This document shows positions 9,519-17,613 of a DNA stretch of 64,000 nt, piece after piece. The DNA is from CAVOGJ01 sp963700865 (GTDB lineage: Bacteria > Planctomycetota > Planctomycetia > Pirellulales > Pirellulaceae): contig CAVOZC010000017.1 of assembly GCA_963700865.1 (NCBI GenBank), forward strand, positions 62,001-126,000, given 5' to 3'. The notes below the pieces were generated by a model. It saw only the letters and a program-made list of their open reading frames with translations, had not been told where the DNA came from and ran no database searches. Both the position numbers and the translations under genes were made by a program. Position 1 is the first letter of the stretch; every line of letters begins with the position of its first letter.

Positions 9519-10868
9519 ATGCGTTGGACCATGATTGCGGTGACACTCTTGGGTGTCGTAAGTGTAACGACCAGTCACGGACAAATCGCTGCCAATTTGG
9601 TGATTAAGGAGGGAGATGCCCTGGGCGGCTCGACCGTGGCGTCTGTCAACGCACCTTTTACCAATGGCTTAGGCCAAGTCGGATTGGTCGTGGCGCTGGA
9701 GGATAGCAGCCGCTCAATCTGGTTCAACGGAGGCCAGATCTTTAATTCCGCCGACGCGCTCCCCACGGTGCTCACCGGTGGCGAGAGTACGATGGGGGTC
9801 GGAAACGCGGGCGAGTTCGTTTATAGCCCATCGGCCGACGGCGGCGATACCGTGTGGGGTCAGAATGGGCTGCGTCTGGGCGACGGCGTACCAGCACCCG
9901 GCTTTCCAGCCGGAGTCGAGACCACATTTAACTCTCGGCCACAAATGACGGACGATGGCTCGGCCTATTGGATTTCCGGTTTCAACGACGGCTTGGGAGG
10001 GACAGCCAGCATCGGTCGCATGTTCTACCGACAGAACCCCGATGCCTCGATCGACCTGCTGCTCAAAGCGGGCGACATGATTGATGGCTTGCCGATCGCC
10101 CTGGGAAGCGCCGTGGGGTTTGATTACCACGTATCGGGCAACAATGCGAATGTCATCGTTGAGGTCAACCTCGATACGGGTTCCACTGCCAATGATGGAC
10201 GCGTTCTGGTGAATAACGTGGTCGTCGCTGCCGAGGCGTCGCCGACCGGCCAGGGAGACAATTGGGACAACTTCGATATTTCGTCGATCAACAACGCTGG
10301 TAACTATGTCTTTTCGGGTGATACCGACGGCGACTCCAGCGTGGACGAGTTTATCGCCTACAACGGCGTGATTGGGCTGCGGCAAGGGGACGTCATTGCG
10401 GCCGGTCAACTCGATGGATCGGTTAATGCGGTCTCGATCAACAACCTCAATCAGAGCGTCTTCGTGTGGAGCATCGACGATGCCGGTGGTGACATCGAGA
10501 CACTCTTTTTCGCCGCGGACGCTGCCAACCTGAGTGCGGCTCAGAAAATCGCCAGCGTGGGCGATACGCTGGATATCGATGACGACGGCCTGCCCGACTG
10601 GGTGGTGACGGATTTTAACGCCAGCCCGGTGATTGGTCCCGGACTCGATCTGGCGGAAAACGGCCTGGTCTACGTTGGGGTGGATCTCGACAGCCTTGAC
10701 GGGGCGACCAGCGTCGACGCGATCGTCTCGTTCGCCGTCCCGGAACCAGGCTCGCTTACCATGTTCGCCCTGGCGACACTCCTTTCGGCGCGTCGATCAT
10801 CCGCCGTCGCCGGTTATCGGCACCGCGGCGGGGCTGACCCTCACGCGACGCCTGGCGGGGGGCAGTGA
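9519..10868 (+). CDS. PEP-CTERM sorting-domain protein, 449 aa
   Basis: The ATG at 9519 is fixed by AGGAGGAG at 9505-9512 and a signal peptide (MRWTMIAVTLLGVVSVTTSHG). The mature part is acidic, poor in lysine and rich in Gly/Asp/Asn repeats (EGDALGG, RQGDVIAAGQ), a style seen in choice-of-anchor and PEP-CTERM surface proteins. Near the C-terminus comes VPEPGSLTMFALATLLSARRS: VPEP signal, hydrophobic helix and arginines, the exosortase-recognised anchor. The coding frame then runs on for ~22 further residues (GYRHRGGADPHATPGG) into the repeat array. PEP-CTERM proteins normally stop straight after the arginines, so this tail may have been added when the repeat inserted or by an indel. Function of the exported domain is unknown. 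Confidence 0.85.
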   Translation: MRWTMIAVTLLGVVSVTTSHGQIAANLVIKEGDALGGSTVASVNAPFTNGLGQVGLVVALEDSSRSIWFNGGQIFNSADALPTVLTGGESTMGVGNAGEFVYSPSADGGDTVWGQNGLRLGDGVPAPGFPAGVETTFNSRPQMTDDGSAYWISGFNDGLGGTASIGRMFYRQNPDASIDLLLKAGDMIDGLPIALGSAVGFDYHVSGNNANVIVEVNLDTGSTANDGRVLVNNVVVAAEASPTGQGDNWDNFDISSINNAGNYVFSGDTDGDSSVDEFIAYNGVIGLRQGDVIAAGQLDGSVNAVSINNLNQSVFVWSIDDAGGDIETLFFAADAANLSAAQKIASVGDTLDIDDDGLPDWVVTDFNASPVIGPGLDLAENGLVYVGVDLDSLDGATSVDAIVSFAVPEPGSLTMFALATLLSARRSSAVAGYRHRGGADPHATPGGGQ

Positions 10869-10882
10869 GCCACCGTCCTGTC

Positions 10883-11305
10883 GTGGCGGGGGCTGCCAGC
10901 CACAGTCCTTACCCCGTTCCCAAGTCCGGCGACTTCGGCTACCCGTCGGTGGCTGGGGCTTCCAGCCACAGTCCTTACCCCGTTCCCAAGTCCGGCGACT
11001 TCGGCTACCCGCCCGTGGCTGGGGCTTCCAGCCACAGTCCTCACCCCGTTCCCAAATCCGGCGACTTCGGCTACCCGCCCGTGGCTGGGGCTTCCAGCCA
11101 CAGTCCTTACCCCGTTCCCAAGTCCGGCGACTTCGGCTACCCGCCCGTGGCTGGGGCTTCCAGCCACAGTCCTTACCCCGTTCCCAAGTCTGGCGACTTC
11201 GGCTACCCGTCCGTGGCTGGGGCTTCCAGCCACAGTCCTTACCCCGTTCCCAAGTCTGGTGACTTCGGCTACCCGCCCGTGGCTGGGGCTTCCAGCCACA
11301 GTCCC
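10883..11305. repeat. Tandem 66-bp repeat array 1, seven units
   Basis: Units begin with GTGGC(T/G)GGGGCTTCCAGCCAC at 10883, 10949, 11015, 11081, 11147, 11213 and 11279; the last is truncated. Each holds an inverted repeat TGGCTGG/CCAGCCA around a 5-nt loop, then CCCCGTTCCCAAGTC and GGCGACTTCGGCTACC. The period is a multiple of three and lacks stops in most frames, so long spurious frames appear on both strands. The array begins 15 bp after the PEP-CTERM stop and ends ~90 bp before the mprF stop (convergent), where a terminator would be expected. No unique spacers separate the units, so it is not CRISPR. Confidence 0.95.
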
Positions 11306-11360
11306 CCGCCACGATGCGCATTTCCCATCCGGCCAAGGGGGCGGCTCCGCCGCCGGCCAC

Positions 11361-11386
11361 AGCGGCGAAGGATCGCCGCACTCCAT
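11361..11386 (-). repeat. Second dispersed repeat family, copy 1
   Basis: These 26 nt are the exact reverse complement of 18731-18756. The element contains its own small dyad, GGCGA-TCCT-TCGCC. It flanks repeat array 1, overlaps the very end of the mprF region, and its second copy lies inside array 2. Confidence 0.85.
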
Positions 11387-11392
11387 ACGGGC

Positions 11393-13942
11393 TCATTTCT
11401 TCAGGATGCCGGCGAGCCCTCCGGAGATGAGCGTCGTCACGTTGGCGATCGCCACGGGTAACGACCAGCCGCCTGGCGCGGCGATAAATTTGGCCGTCCA
11501 TACCGGATGAAATTTTTCCTTGTAGGCACGCAATCCCTGAAAATGATAAAAGTGCTCACCGTGACGGAATGTCAGGGCGGCAATTTGGTTCCAGAGCCGA
11601 CCCCGCCGCTGCGACTCGATGCCGGCCAGGGGAGCCATGCCCAGATTGAACCATTGGTAACCCTGCTCCTTCCCCCACAGCATCAGTTGGATGAAGAGAA
11701 ACTCCATCACACCGTGCGGAGCCGCGGGGAGAAACCGCATGAGGTCGATCGACAATTCCTCTCCGCCCGCGCCCTGCCAAAGGTTCGCGAAAGCCACGAC
11801 TTGTCCGTCAACCCGGATCAGCCCGATCGCACATTGCTCGAGATAATCGGGTTTGAAGAAGCCCAGGGAAAAACCTTTTTCCGCCGTCGTTTTGTCGCCC
11901 AACCAGGCATCCGAAATGTCTTTCAACGTCGGCAGTAACGCGGTGACGGCCGGAGGCTCGATGATCTCCAGCTCACAGCCAGCCTCGGTGAATTGCTTAT
12001 GGGTGCGACGCAGATTCTTGCGAGCCGATCCCTCCAGTCCAAAATCGACCAGTCTCACGCGTGCCTCTTCGCCGATCTTGAGCAGCGTCAATCCCATCTC
12101 GACGTAGTTGGCAACATGCTCCTCATCGACCTGATAAAAAACGGGCAGGCGTCCTTCCACGTCACAGAGTTCGCGAAAGTCCCAGGCCAATTCTCTTCCG
12201 GCATCCTGGCTGCCCACCGGATCACCCATGGAAACGTAGCTGCGACCCTCTTCGCCGTACATGACAAACGCCGTTCGATCGTGATTGAAAAAAAATCGCT
12301 TATCCCCGAGCAGTGCCAGATGGCTTGCCGTCCGCGGAGATGTCCGCACGATCTGGAGAGCGTCTTGCAAGTCTCTTTCCGAGGGCATCGCGCCCAGCCG
12401 ACCCTGCGTACGGAGCACGCGGGCGGTGAGAAAGACCATCGTCACGATGGCGGCGCCGGCGAGCGCACGAAGTGAGCGCGGTGCGTCGCGAGAGAACTCG
12501 AATTGCCACCAGAGTTGATCTTGGTAGTTGACGTGCTTGTAGGCGAACAGCATCAGCCATGTGGTGCAGGCAACGACGCCCAGAATGCCAATCGTCCAGC
12601 CTGGTGTGAATGCTTGCGTCAGGAGGGCCCCCTGGCGGTAGAAGTAGGGTCGACAGGGCAAGAAGACGATGAGCATGGTCCCCAGGATCAGCGCTTCTTC
12701 ATAATCAAAACCCTTCAGCAGCGATGTGACGATTCCGCCCGCCAGCAGACCGATGGTCACGTAGTAGGCCGTCTCGACTCGTCGTTGCAGCCCCCGTGCC
12801 AGGACCAGCAGCATCACACCGATCAGACTGCCGAAAAAATGGGACACCTCGATGACAGGAAGTGGAAACAGGCGTCGCAAGATGGCCATGCGGCCGGCGG
12901 CGGCGGGCGTGGCTCCTGAAAAGAGCAAGACGACTCCCGCTAGAAAAACCATGAAGGCCATCATCCGGGGCGCGATCACGGCAGCCCAATTCCCGACGGC
13001 CTCCCAGGCTCGCGGCGACGACTTGCGCTGCAGCCAGACTTCGTGACCACCGAGTACCAACAGCCCCAACAGGAGCGGGCCCAGGTAGTAGATGGCCCGA
13101 TACGCCAACAAGGCTCCCATCACCGCATGCGGTTCGGCCGGATCCAGTACGGCCAGAATCACCAATTCCAAAACGCCCAAACCTCCCGGTACCTGGCTGA
13201 CGAACGCGGCGACCAGCGCCAACAAATAGATCGCCAGGAATTGCCAGTAGCTGGTGGCCACGCTGTCGGGCAGGAGGACGTAGAGCACGGCCGCGGCCAC
13301 GAGCAAGTCAAGTGTCGCGACCAGATACTGCAGCAGCGACAATGTGACTGAGGGAGGCTTGAAGTCCCAATTACCGATCCGTATCGGGCGGCGACGAAAC
13401 GTGCAGAGTGCCAGGTAAGACAGGGCGAGTCCCATCAGCACCACGCCCAACGGCCGCGTCGTGGACATCGGCAGGTGCAACTGAGTCGGAATGGGAAGTG
13501 GCTCCCAGAGAAAGACGAACCCGGCCAGCCCGAACACGCCGATCCAGAACGAAAGACCGATGATCAGCACGAGCTTTACGATGTCGACTCCCGACAACCC
13601 CCAGGACGAGTAGAGTCGGTAGCGAATGGTCGAGCCGCCGAGCAGCGTGCCAAAGTTGTTACCAACGGCATAGCCCAGGAGTGAGCCGAGCGCCACTTTG
13701 GCCACGTGCAGTGATTGGCCGACGTAGCGCACACCCAGCATGTCGTAGCCGATCAGGATCACATAATTCAGCAGCGTCAAAATCACGGCCAGCCACACGC
13801 GTGCCGCTGGGATCGCGGCCAATCCGTCGAGAAAATCTCGCAGATGGTATTGCCTGAGTTCATGGTGCAGCATGATGAGTGCTGCGACGAGAATGACGAG
13901 GACCAATAAGGGACCCGCGGCGGCCAATAGATACTTCCTCAT
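11393..13942 (-). CDS. mprF: MprF-like lysyl-phosphatidylglycerol synthetase/flippase
   Basis: The 849 aa length and two-part design match MprF. The N-terminal ~500 residues form about 14 membrane helices (flippase part; LLGGSTIRYRLYSSWG, QVPGGLGVLE and GSLIGVMLLVLARGL mark it). The C-terminal DUF2156 GNAT-like synthetase shows FVMYGEEGRSYVSMGDPVG, KNLRRTHKQF, SIDLMRFLP and WFNLGMAPLAG. It should transfer lysine (or alanine) from aminoacyl-tRNA to phosphatidylglycerol and move the cationic lipid to the outer leaflet, lowering sensitivity to cationic peptides. GGLGVLE is a conserved flippase motif. The start at 13942 lies 15 bp after the stop of a rhomboid-like gene, suggesting co-transcription of two membrane proteins. 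The amino acid used cannot be told from sequence. Confidence 0.9.
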   Translation of the reverse strand: MRKYLLAAAGPLLVLVILVAALIMLHHELRQYHLRDFLDGLAAIPAARVWLAVILTLLNYVILIGYDMLGVRYVGQSLHVAKVALGSLLGYAVGNNFGTLLGGSTIRYRLYSSWGLSGVDIVKLVLIIGLSFWIGVFGLAGFVFLWEPLPIPTQLHLPMSTTRPLGVVLMGLALSYLALCTFRRRPIRIGNWDFKPPSVTLSLLQYLVATLDLLVAAAVLYVLLPDSVATSYWQFLAIYLLALVAAFVSQVPGGLGVLELVILAVLDPAEPHAVMGALLAYRAIYYLGPLLLGLLVLGGHEVWLQRKSSPRAWEAVGNWAAVIAPRMMAFMVFLAGVVLLFSGATPAAAGRMAILRRLFPLPVIEVSHFFGSLIGVMLLVLARGLQRRVETAYYVTIGLLAGGIVTSLLKGFDYEEALILGTMLIVFLPCRPYFYRQGALLTQAFTPGWTIGILGVVACTTWLMLFAYKHVNYQDQLWWQFEFSRDAPRSLRALAGAAIVTMVFLTARVLRTQGRLGAMPSERDLQDALQIVRTSPRTASHLALLGDKRFFFNHDRTAFVMYGEEGRSYVSMGDPVGSQDAGRELAWDFRELCDVEGRLPVFYQVDEEHVANYVEMGLTLLKIGEEARVRLVDFGLEGSARKNLRRTHKQFTEAGCELEIIEPPAVTALLPTLKDISDAWLGDKTTAEKGFSLGFFKPDYLEQCAIGLIRVDGQVVAFANLWQGAGGEELSIDLMRFLPAAPHGVMEFLFIQLMLWGKEQGYQWFNLGMAPLAGIESQRRGRLWNQIAALTFRHGEHFYHFQGLRAYKEKFHPVWTAKFIAAPGGWSLPVAIANVTTLISGGLAGILKK

Positions 13943-13957
13943 GCCCGCGGGACTCGA

Positions 13958-14610
13958 CTAGTTTTTGGTTTCGGTCAACGGGAATCGACTCCCGCGGAGC
14001 AACCATCCCAAAGTGAAGGCTACCAGATGAGCCAGATCGGCGGACATCACGCGGCCCTGCTTCGGGCAACCATGCCGTGGACCAAGCGGCGCGGATCACC
14101 AGAATCCCCAGGATCGAGCCGACGACGAGGCCACGTTTTCCGCCAGAGAGGCCGGCGACTGGCCAGACCCAGGCAACCATAATAGCCAGCCGAGGGCCCG
14201 ACGTCTCGGGCCTCCAGCAGGAAACGGCCGTGATCAGTCCCCAGGCCAACGAGCGGGCCGGCCACCGCCACCGCCAGGATCAGCTGCGTGGCCACATGGA
14301 CGCCGAAAAAGGTCAACATGGCACCACGCGTTCCATACTCCCTCTCGATCCAACCGACCGAGAGCGCGAACATCAGCAGCGAGGCATAGAAGCGGCGGCC
14401 GCCCGCCGTGAACAGCAGCGAGGTAAAGATGCGATGGAGTTGACCTTCCCAAAGATGTCGGGGCGAATACCCGGCCTGCTCGTGCAGCACCGCATCCAGT
14501 TCGCCCAGATGCGACCGCCCGTAGATACCCGCCAGGACCAGCAGGATCAGCATGACGATCGTGAACGGATATTTCCGCCAAGCAGCCGACACCGTGTAGG
14601 TTCCGATCAA
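13958..14610 (-). CDS. Rhomboid-family intramembrane serine protease (two frameshifts)
   Basis: Read across frame breaks near 14175 and 14060, the product is ~217 aa with about six membrane helices. Key pieces are WEGQLHRIFTSLLFTAG (loop-1/helix-2 region of rhomboids), RDVGPSAGYYG (GxSxG-type helix with the candidate nucleophilic serine) and ADLAHLVAFTLGWLL near the C-terminus (AH-type helix with the general-base histidine). These give the expected Ser-His dyad order. The last segment lies in a third frame and ends at a TAG at 13958-13960. Rhomboids cleave membrane helices of other proteins within the bilayer. The GPSA box differs from the usual GASG, so activity is likely but not certain. 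It is directly upstream of mprF. Confidence 0.7.
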
Positions 14611-14746
14611 GGTAGTTGCGGGCGGCCGCCAGGGGCGTCTCTAATAGGGCCTGCCGCTTTTCTGCTCCGCCCGTTGGTTTCCATCCCACACACGATTGTC
14701 GCGAGTCGTCCCTATGTGCCGGGCCCGCCTGATCTTTCCTGATCTC

Positions 14747-15514
14747 ATGCCCGACGACACGTTGGCAGGGGGCGTGCCTCGCGCGAAGCGGCGTCGCCTG
14801 ATTTTAACCGTCGGCTGGCTGGCTGTCGTGGTGTCGAGGCTGGCCCCCGCACTGGGGCAGCATGCGTCAGCGCCCATTCAGGAAGTGCCACGGCTGCTGC
14901 CCGTGACTCATGACGGCCGGGTGCTCCGCGGCTTCCTGGATGGGATGGCCGTCGATCAGTACTGGCTGCGAAGTCATGATCGCATTCGCTGGCAGACGGG
15001 TGAACCGTACGAATTCCTGAACGGACAGCGGCTGCAGCCGTTAGGCAAGGACGAGACGCATTGCAGTGCCTTTGTCGCTGCTGCCGCCCAACGGCTGGGC
15101 ATCTACATCCTGCGTCCACCTGACCACTCGCATATTTTACTGGCAAATGCTCAATTCGACTGGCTCGGTGGTTCTTCGGCCAGGGACGCCGGATGGTATC
15201 CGGTGCAGTCGGCGGAAGAGGCTCAGCGACTGGCCAATCGGGGGCAATTCGTGGTCGCCGCCGTGAAGAACCCGCAGCCGACCGTGGCCGGGCACATCGC
15301 CATCATCGCGCCATGCGAGAAGTCGTTGGCAGGCATCGCGGCGGAAGGCCCGGAAATCTCTCAGGCGGGATTCACCAATTATCGAGCCACTTCGCTGCAA
15401 AACGGCTTTCGTCGACATCCTTACGCCTGGGCGCCCGGTGGCGGCGGCGCCATCCGCTACTTTGCCAACTCGGCCGATCCGCGACGGATGGCTGATGTGA
15501 GTTGGAAGCAATAG
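14747..15514 (+). CDS. Secreted NlpC/P60- or CHAP-like protein, 255 aa
   Basis: A positively charged N-terminus and hydrophobic stretch (RLILTVGWLAVVVSRLAPALG) indicate export. The mature protein has HCSAFVAAAAQRLGI, with a cysteine at the start of a helix, and later VAGHIAII, with a histidine on a strand. This Cys...His order is the pattern of NlpC/P60 and CHAP-type papain-fold amidases that cut peptidoglycan peptides. A third catalytic residue is not obvious. The frame opens at 14696, but MPDDTLAGG at 14747 gives a more normal signal-peptide length. It is divergent from the rhomboid gene. Assignment to the fold is inference; a hydrolase of another type is possible. Confidence 0.6.
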   Translation: MPDDTLAGGVPRAKRRRLILTVGWLAVVVSRLAPALGQHASAPIQEVPRLLPVTHDGRVLRGFLDGMAVDQYWLRSHDRIRWQTGEPYEFLNGQRLQPLGKDETHCSAFVAAAAQRLGIYILRPPDHSHILLANAQFDWLGGSSARDAGWYPVQSAEEAQRLANRGQFVVAAVKNPQPTVAGHIAIIAPCEKSLAGIAAEGPEISQAGFTNYRATSLQNGFRRHPYAWAPGGGGAIRYFANSADPRRMADVSWKQ

Positions 15515-15922
15515 CCTCGCGTCGGCTGGGACGTTGTGGTGGGAGATGATGTGCGCAGGGGATTTCTGCCTGGTGCATTGTCCGAGTTCCATCGGTCGCA
15601 TTCGATCGTTTACGTTCAATCGTTCGCCGTCCAAACTCTGGCGAGATCGGCTACCGCGTTCTCAACGCGCACGCGGCGGATCCACCTCCGACCGCTCACT
15701 TCCGAGCGATCCGCCGCCACCCAGGCCGCTCATTTTTGCGCGGCGATTGAATCTGAGCGGCAGAGCCGGTTGTGATCGGCCCGTGATCCGCTGACGTGGA
15801 AGCCAGGATCTTGCACCAGCAAAGGCTTCTGACAGCCGTTGCCACATTTTTGCCACTTGCCGCGGCGAATGGCGCGCCGATTGCTTTCTCTCGGATTCAC
15901 TTCTTCCCATACACCGTTCGAG
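15515..15922. other. Intergenic region with a degenerate repeat fragment
   Basis: About 400 bp hold no convincing gene. Positions 15636-15655 (CTCTGGCGAGATCGGCTACC) match the core of the 66-bp repeat with a few changes. This is another copy downstream of a gene 3' end. Confidence 0.5.
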
Positions 15923-16423
15923 ATGACGCTCGTGAAAACAACACCCTCAGTTGTTGCCGTCGTGGATGGCAATCCTCATCGCTACGCCTTTCTGGCTGAC
16001 CTGCAAGACCAGGGACGCGTGCAGCTCATCTTACTGGAGAACGGTCGCTCAGCGCTGCGACTCTCGGCGCCGCTGGAGCCTTCCTTCTGGTTGGTCAACG
16101 ACCAGCTCGCGGATATGCGCGGCATCGACTGCATCGAAATGCTCGTCGCGCTCTATCCAGATGCCCGCTATTTTCTCATCGCGGACGAATACGACGCAAA
16201 TGAAGAGCGACTCTGCTTTCGCTTCATGCGCGTCAAGTATCTATGTCGCCCGCTCGACGCGCTGTGGCTCGGTCGCCTGCTGCGTTCGGTGATGCGTCCG
16301 GTGATGCGTCCGCAACGCGCGAGCGACGGGGACGAGTCCATTCCGCCAGCCGTTGAGCCGCGGCAGCACTCGGCAAATCACCACACCAAGCGGGATGCGA
16401 CACGCGCACCTCCCGCTTCGTGA
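15923..16423 (+). CDS. Degenerate response-regulator receiver-like protein, 166 aa
   Basis: The segment from residue ~10 to ~115 follows the CheY-like order of strands and helices: VVAVVDGNPHRYAFL, then WLVNDQLADMRGIDCIEML, then YFLIADEYD, then VKYLCRPLD. Compared with the usual DLxLPDMDG, the phosphoacceptor aspartate position is asparagine (VNDQLADMRG), and the conserved lysine before the final proline is arginine (CRP). This would be a pseudo-receiver that signals without phosphorylation. The C-terminal ~50 residues are disordered and end in His/Arg/Pro-rich sequence, with a duplicated VMRP. No output domain follows. The ATG at 15923 is preferred over upstream in-frame starts because the receiver core begins right after it. 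Confidence 0.5.
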   Translation: MTLVKTTPSVVAVVDGNPHRYAFLADLQDQGRVQLILLENGRSALRLSAPLEPSFWLVNDQLADMRGIDCIEMLVALYPDARYFLIADEYDANEERLCFRFMRVKYLCRPLDALWLGRLLRSVMRPVMRPQRASDGDESIPPAVEPRQHSANHHTKRDATRAPPAS

Positions 16424-16516
16424 TTCATGGGCGGCAGATGGGCGGAATCAGATACGTACCAGACACACAACGGCCAATCAACTCACATTTCACCAACACG
16501 TTAAAGGAATGCGCCA

Positions 16517-16732
16517 GTGGTAGACCTGACAAGAATGGGAGCGGAGATTCCCTGGGAAGACATCGACTTGGAAGATTTTGAAAAGTTCCGCAACGAAGCC
16601 CGGGCCGCGATGCCGGTAGCGTCCAGTCGCGTGAACTGCGCCTTGCATCGCTCGACGCGAACTGCTCCTCAGCGCCGCCACAAACCGGCATTCAACGGCG
16701 CCCATCGCCGACGCGTGCGTTCGATTCGCTGA
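16517..16732 (+). CDS. Small basic hypothetical protein, 71 aa
   Basis: A GTG start at 16517 has AAAGGA eight bases upstream. The first 25 residues are acidic (EIPWEDIDLEDFEKF), the remainder strongly basic (RRHKPAFNGAHRRRVRSIR). No family is recognised. It lies 51 bp before a PEP-CTERM gene in the same orientation and may share its transcript. Reality rests on the ribosome-binding site and compact spacing only. Confidence 0.4.
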   Translation: MVDLTRMGAEIPWEDIDLEDFEKFRNEARAAMPVASSRVNCALHRSTRTAPQRRHKPAFNGAHRRRVRSIR

Positions 16733-16783
16733 CACCATTTCCCCGTTTTTTCCCTGCCTTTTGCTTTTTTGAAGGAGACAACC

Positions 16784-17503
16784 ATGTCCTATCGCTGCTT
16801 CTCCGGCTGTTCGATCGCCGCCCTCACGGTCGCCACCGGCCTGATGGTCTCGCCCGGTTTGGCCACGCCGACCAAGGTCGCCTATCTGGACGTGTCGACT
16901 TGCGACCCGCTCTTCATCCCGCAGGTGGTGGATGAACTCGGATCACCGATTGTGCCGTTTCCTGGGGACGAGCTGATTGATCACCAGGACCTGGGCCCGT
17001 CGCCGGTGGCAGTCTGTCCGACCGACGACCCACTGGTCCCCGATGCGCTCGTGAAGATTGTGAACCTCACGAATCGCACATTTACGCAAGTCTGGTACAT
17101 CGCCGACCGCGAGACAACGATTTCCAACGTCGACGGCTTTGCCGAAGATGATGCGATTGCCAATAGCGGCGTGCCCATCAGCAATTACGCGTTCCGCATC
17201 GACAACGCAATATCGGATCCCAACGGCATTCATCATCCGTTGCTGTTTGAGAGCAATCCCAATGGTCTGTTTGACCCAGGCGAGACATGGGAATTCGTGC
17301 TGCAGGACTACTCGAACCTGTTGAACTATCCCCCGGACGCCTTTGTCTCATTCGGTGTTGGTTCGGCCTCGATCGATATCCCGGGGGCCCTTGGCTCGTC
17401 AGGTAGCATCGTCGCCATTCCCGAACCGCAGGCTGGCTCGTTGCTCGGCCTGGCGATGGCTTGCGCAGGCGCTGTCCGCCGGCGGCTCAGCCGGACCCTG
17501 TGA
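16784..17503 (+). CDS. PEP-CTERM sorting-domain protein, 239 aa
   Basis: AAGGAG at 16772-16777 places the ATG at 16784. A signal peptide (CSIAALTVATGLMVSPGLA) precedes a ~190-residue acidic, aromatic-containing domain, probably all-beta, with two cysteines near the start (STCDP, AVCPTDDP). The tail IPEPQAGSLLGLAMACAGAVRRRLSRTL has the PEP motif, hydrophobic helix and arginine cluster. The protein should be exported by Sec, trimmed by an exosortase and held at or released from the cell surface. NLTNRTFTQVWYIAD and NGLFDPGETWEF resemble segments found in other PEP-CTERM proteins. It is followed 110 bp downstream by another PEP-CTERM gene, with a stem-loop in between. Confidence 0.85.
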   Translation: MSYRCFSGCSIAALTVATGLMVSPGLATPTKVAYLDVSTCDPLFIPQVVDELGSPIVPFPGDELIDHQDLGPSPVAVCPTDDPLVPDALVKIVNLTNRTFTQVWYIADRETTISNVDGFAEDDAIANSGVPISNYAFRIDNAISDPNGIHHPLLFESNPNGLFDPGETWEFVLQDYSNLLNYPPDAFVSFGVGSASIDIPGALGSSGSIVAIPEPQAGSLLGLAMACAGAVRRRLSRTL

Positions 17504-17540
17504 TGAGCGGCGTGCGTTGTTCGATCGTCAAGAAAGAACA

Positions 17541-17561
17541 CCACCGGATTTTAGCCGGTGG
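17541..17561 (+). promoter_or_regulatory. Stem-loop between two PEP-CTERM genes
   Basis: CCACCGG (17541-17547) and CCGGTGG (17555-17561) form a perfect 7-bp stem with loop ATTTTAG. No T-run follows, so it is a weak terminator at best. It could be an RNA processing or stability element separating the two genes. Confidence 0.45.
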
Positions 17562-17613
17562 GCAACCAGAACCCCAGCGGAAACTTTTCCTCAAAAAGAA
17601 AGAGAGTCGCAAA

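Noticed and set aside
10883..11305. CRISPR array
   Set aside because: Units are directly adjacent 66-bp copies with no variable spacers, and no cas gene is nearby.
10797..11501. Large overlapping frames on both strands, Arg/Trp/Pro-rich with 22-residue periodicity
   Set aside because: They result from the stop-free 66-bp repeat; the same peptide pattern appears in several frames and no ribosome-binding site is present. The frames at 18563-19306 are rejected for the same reason.
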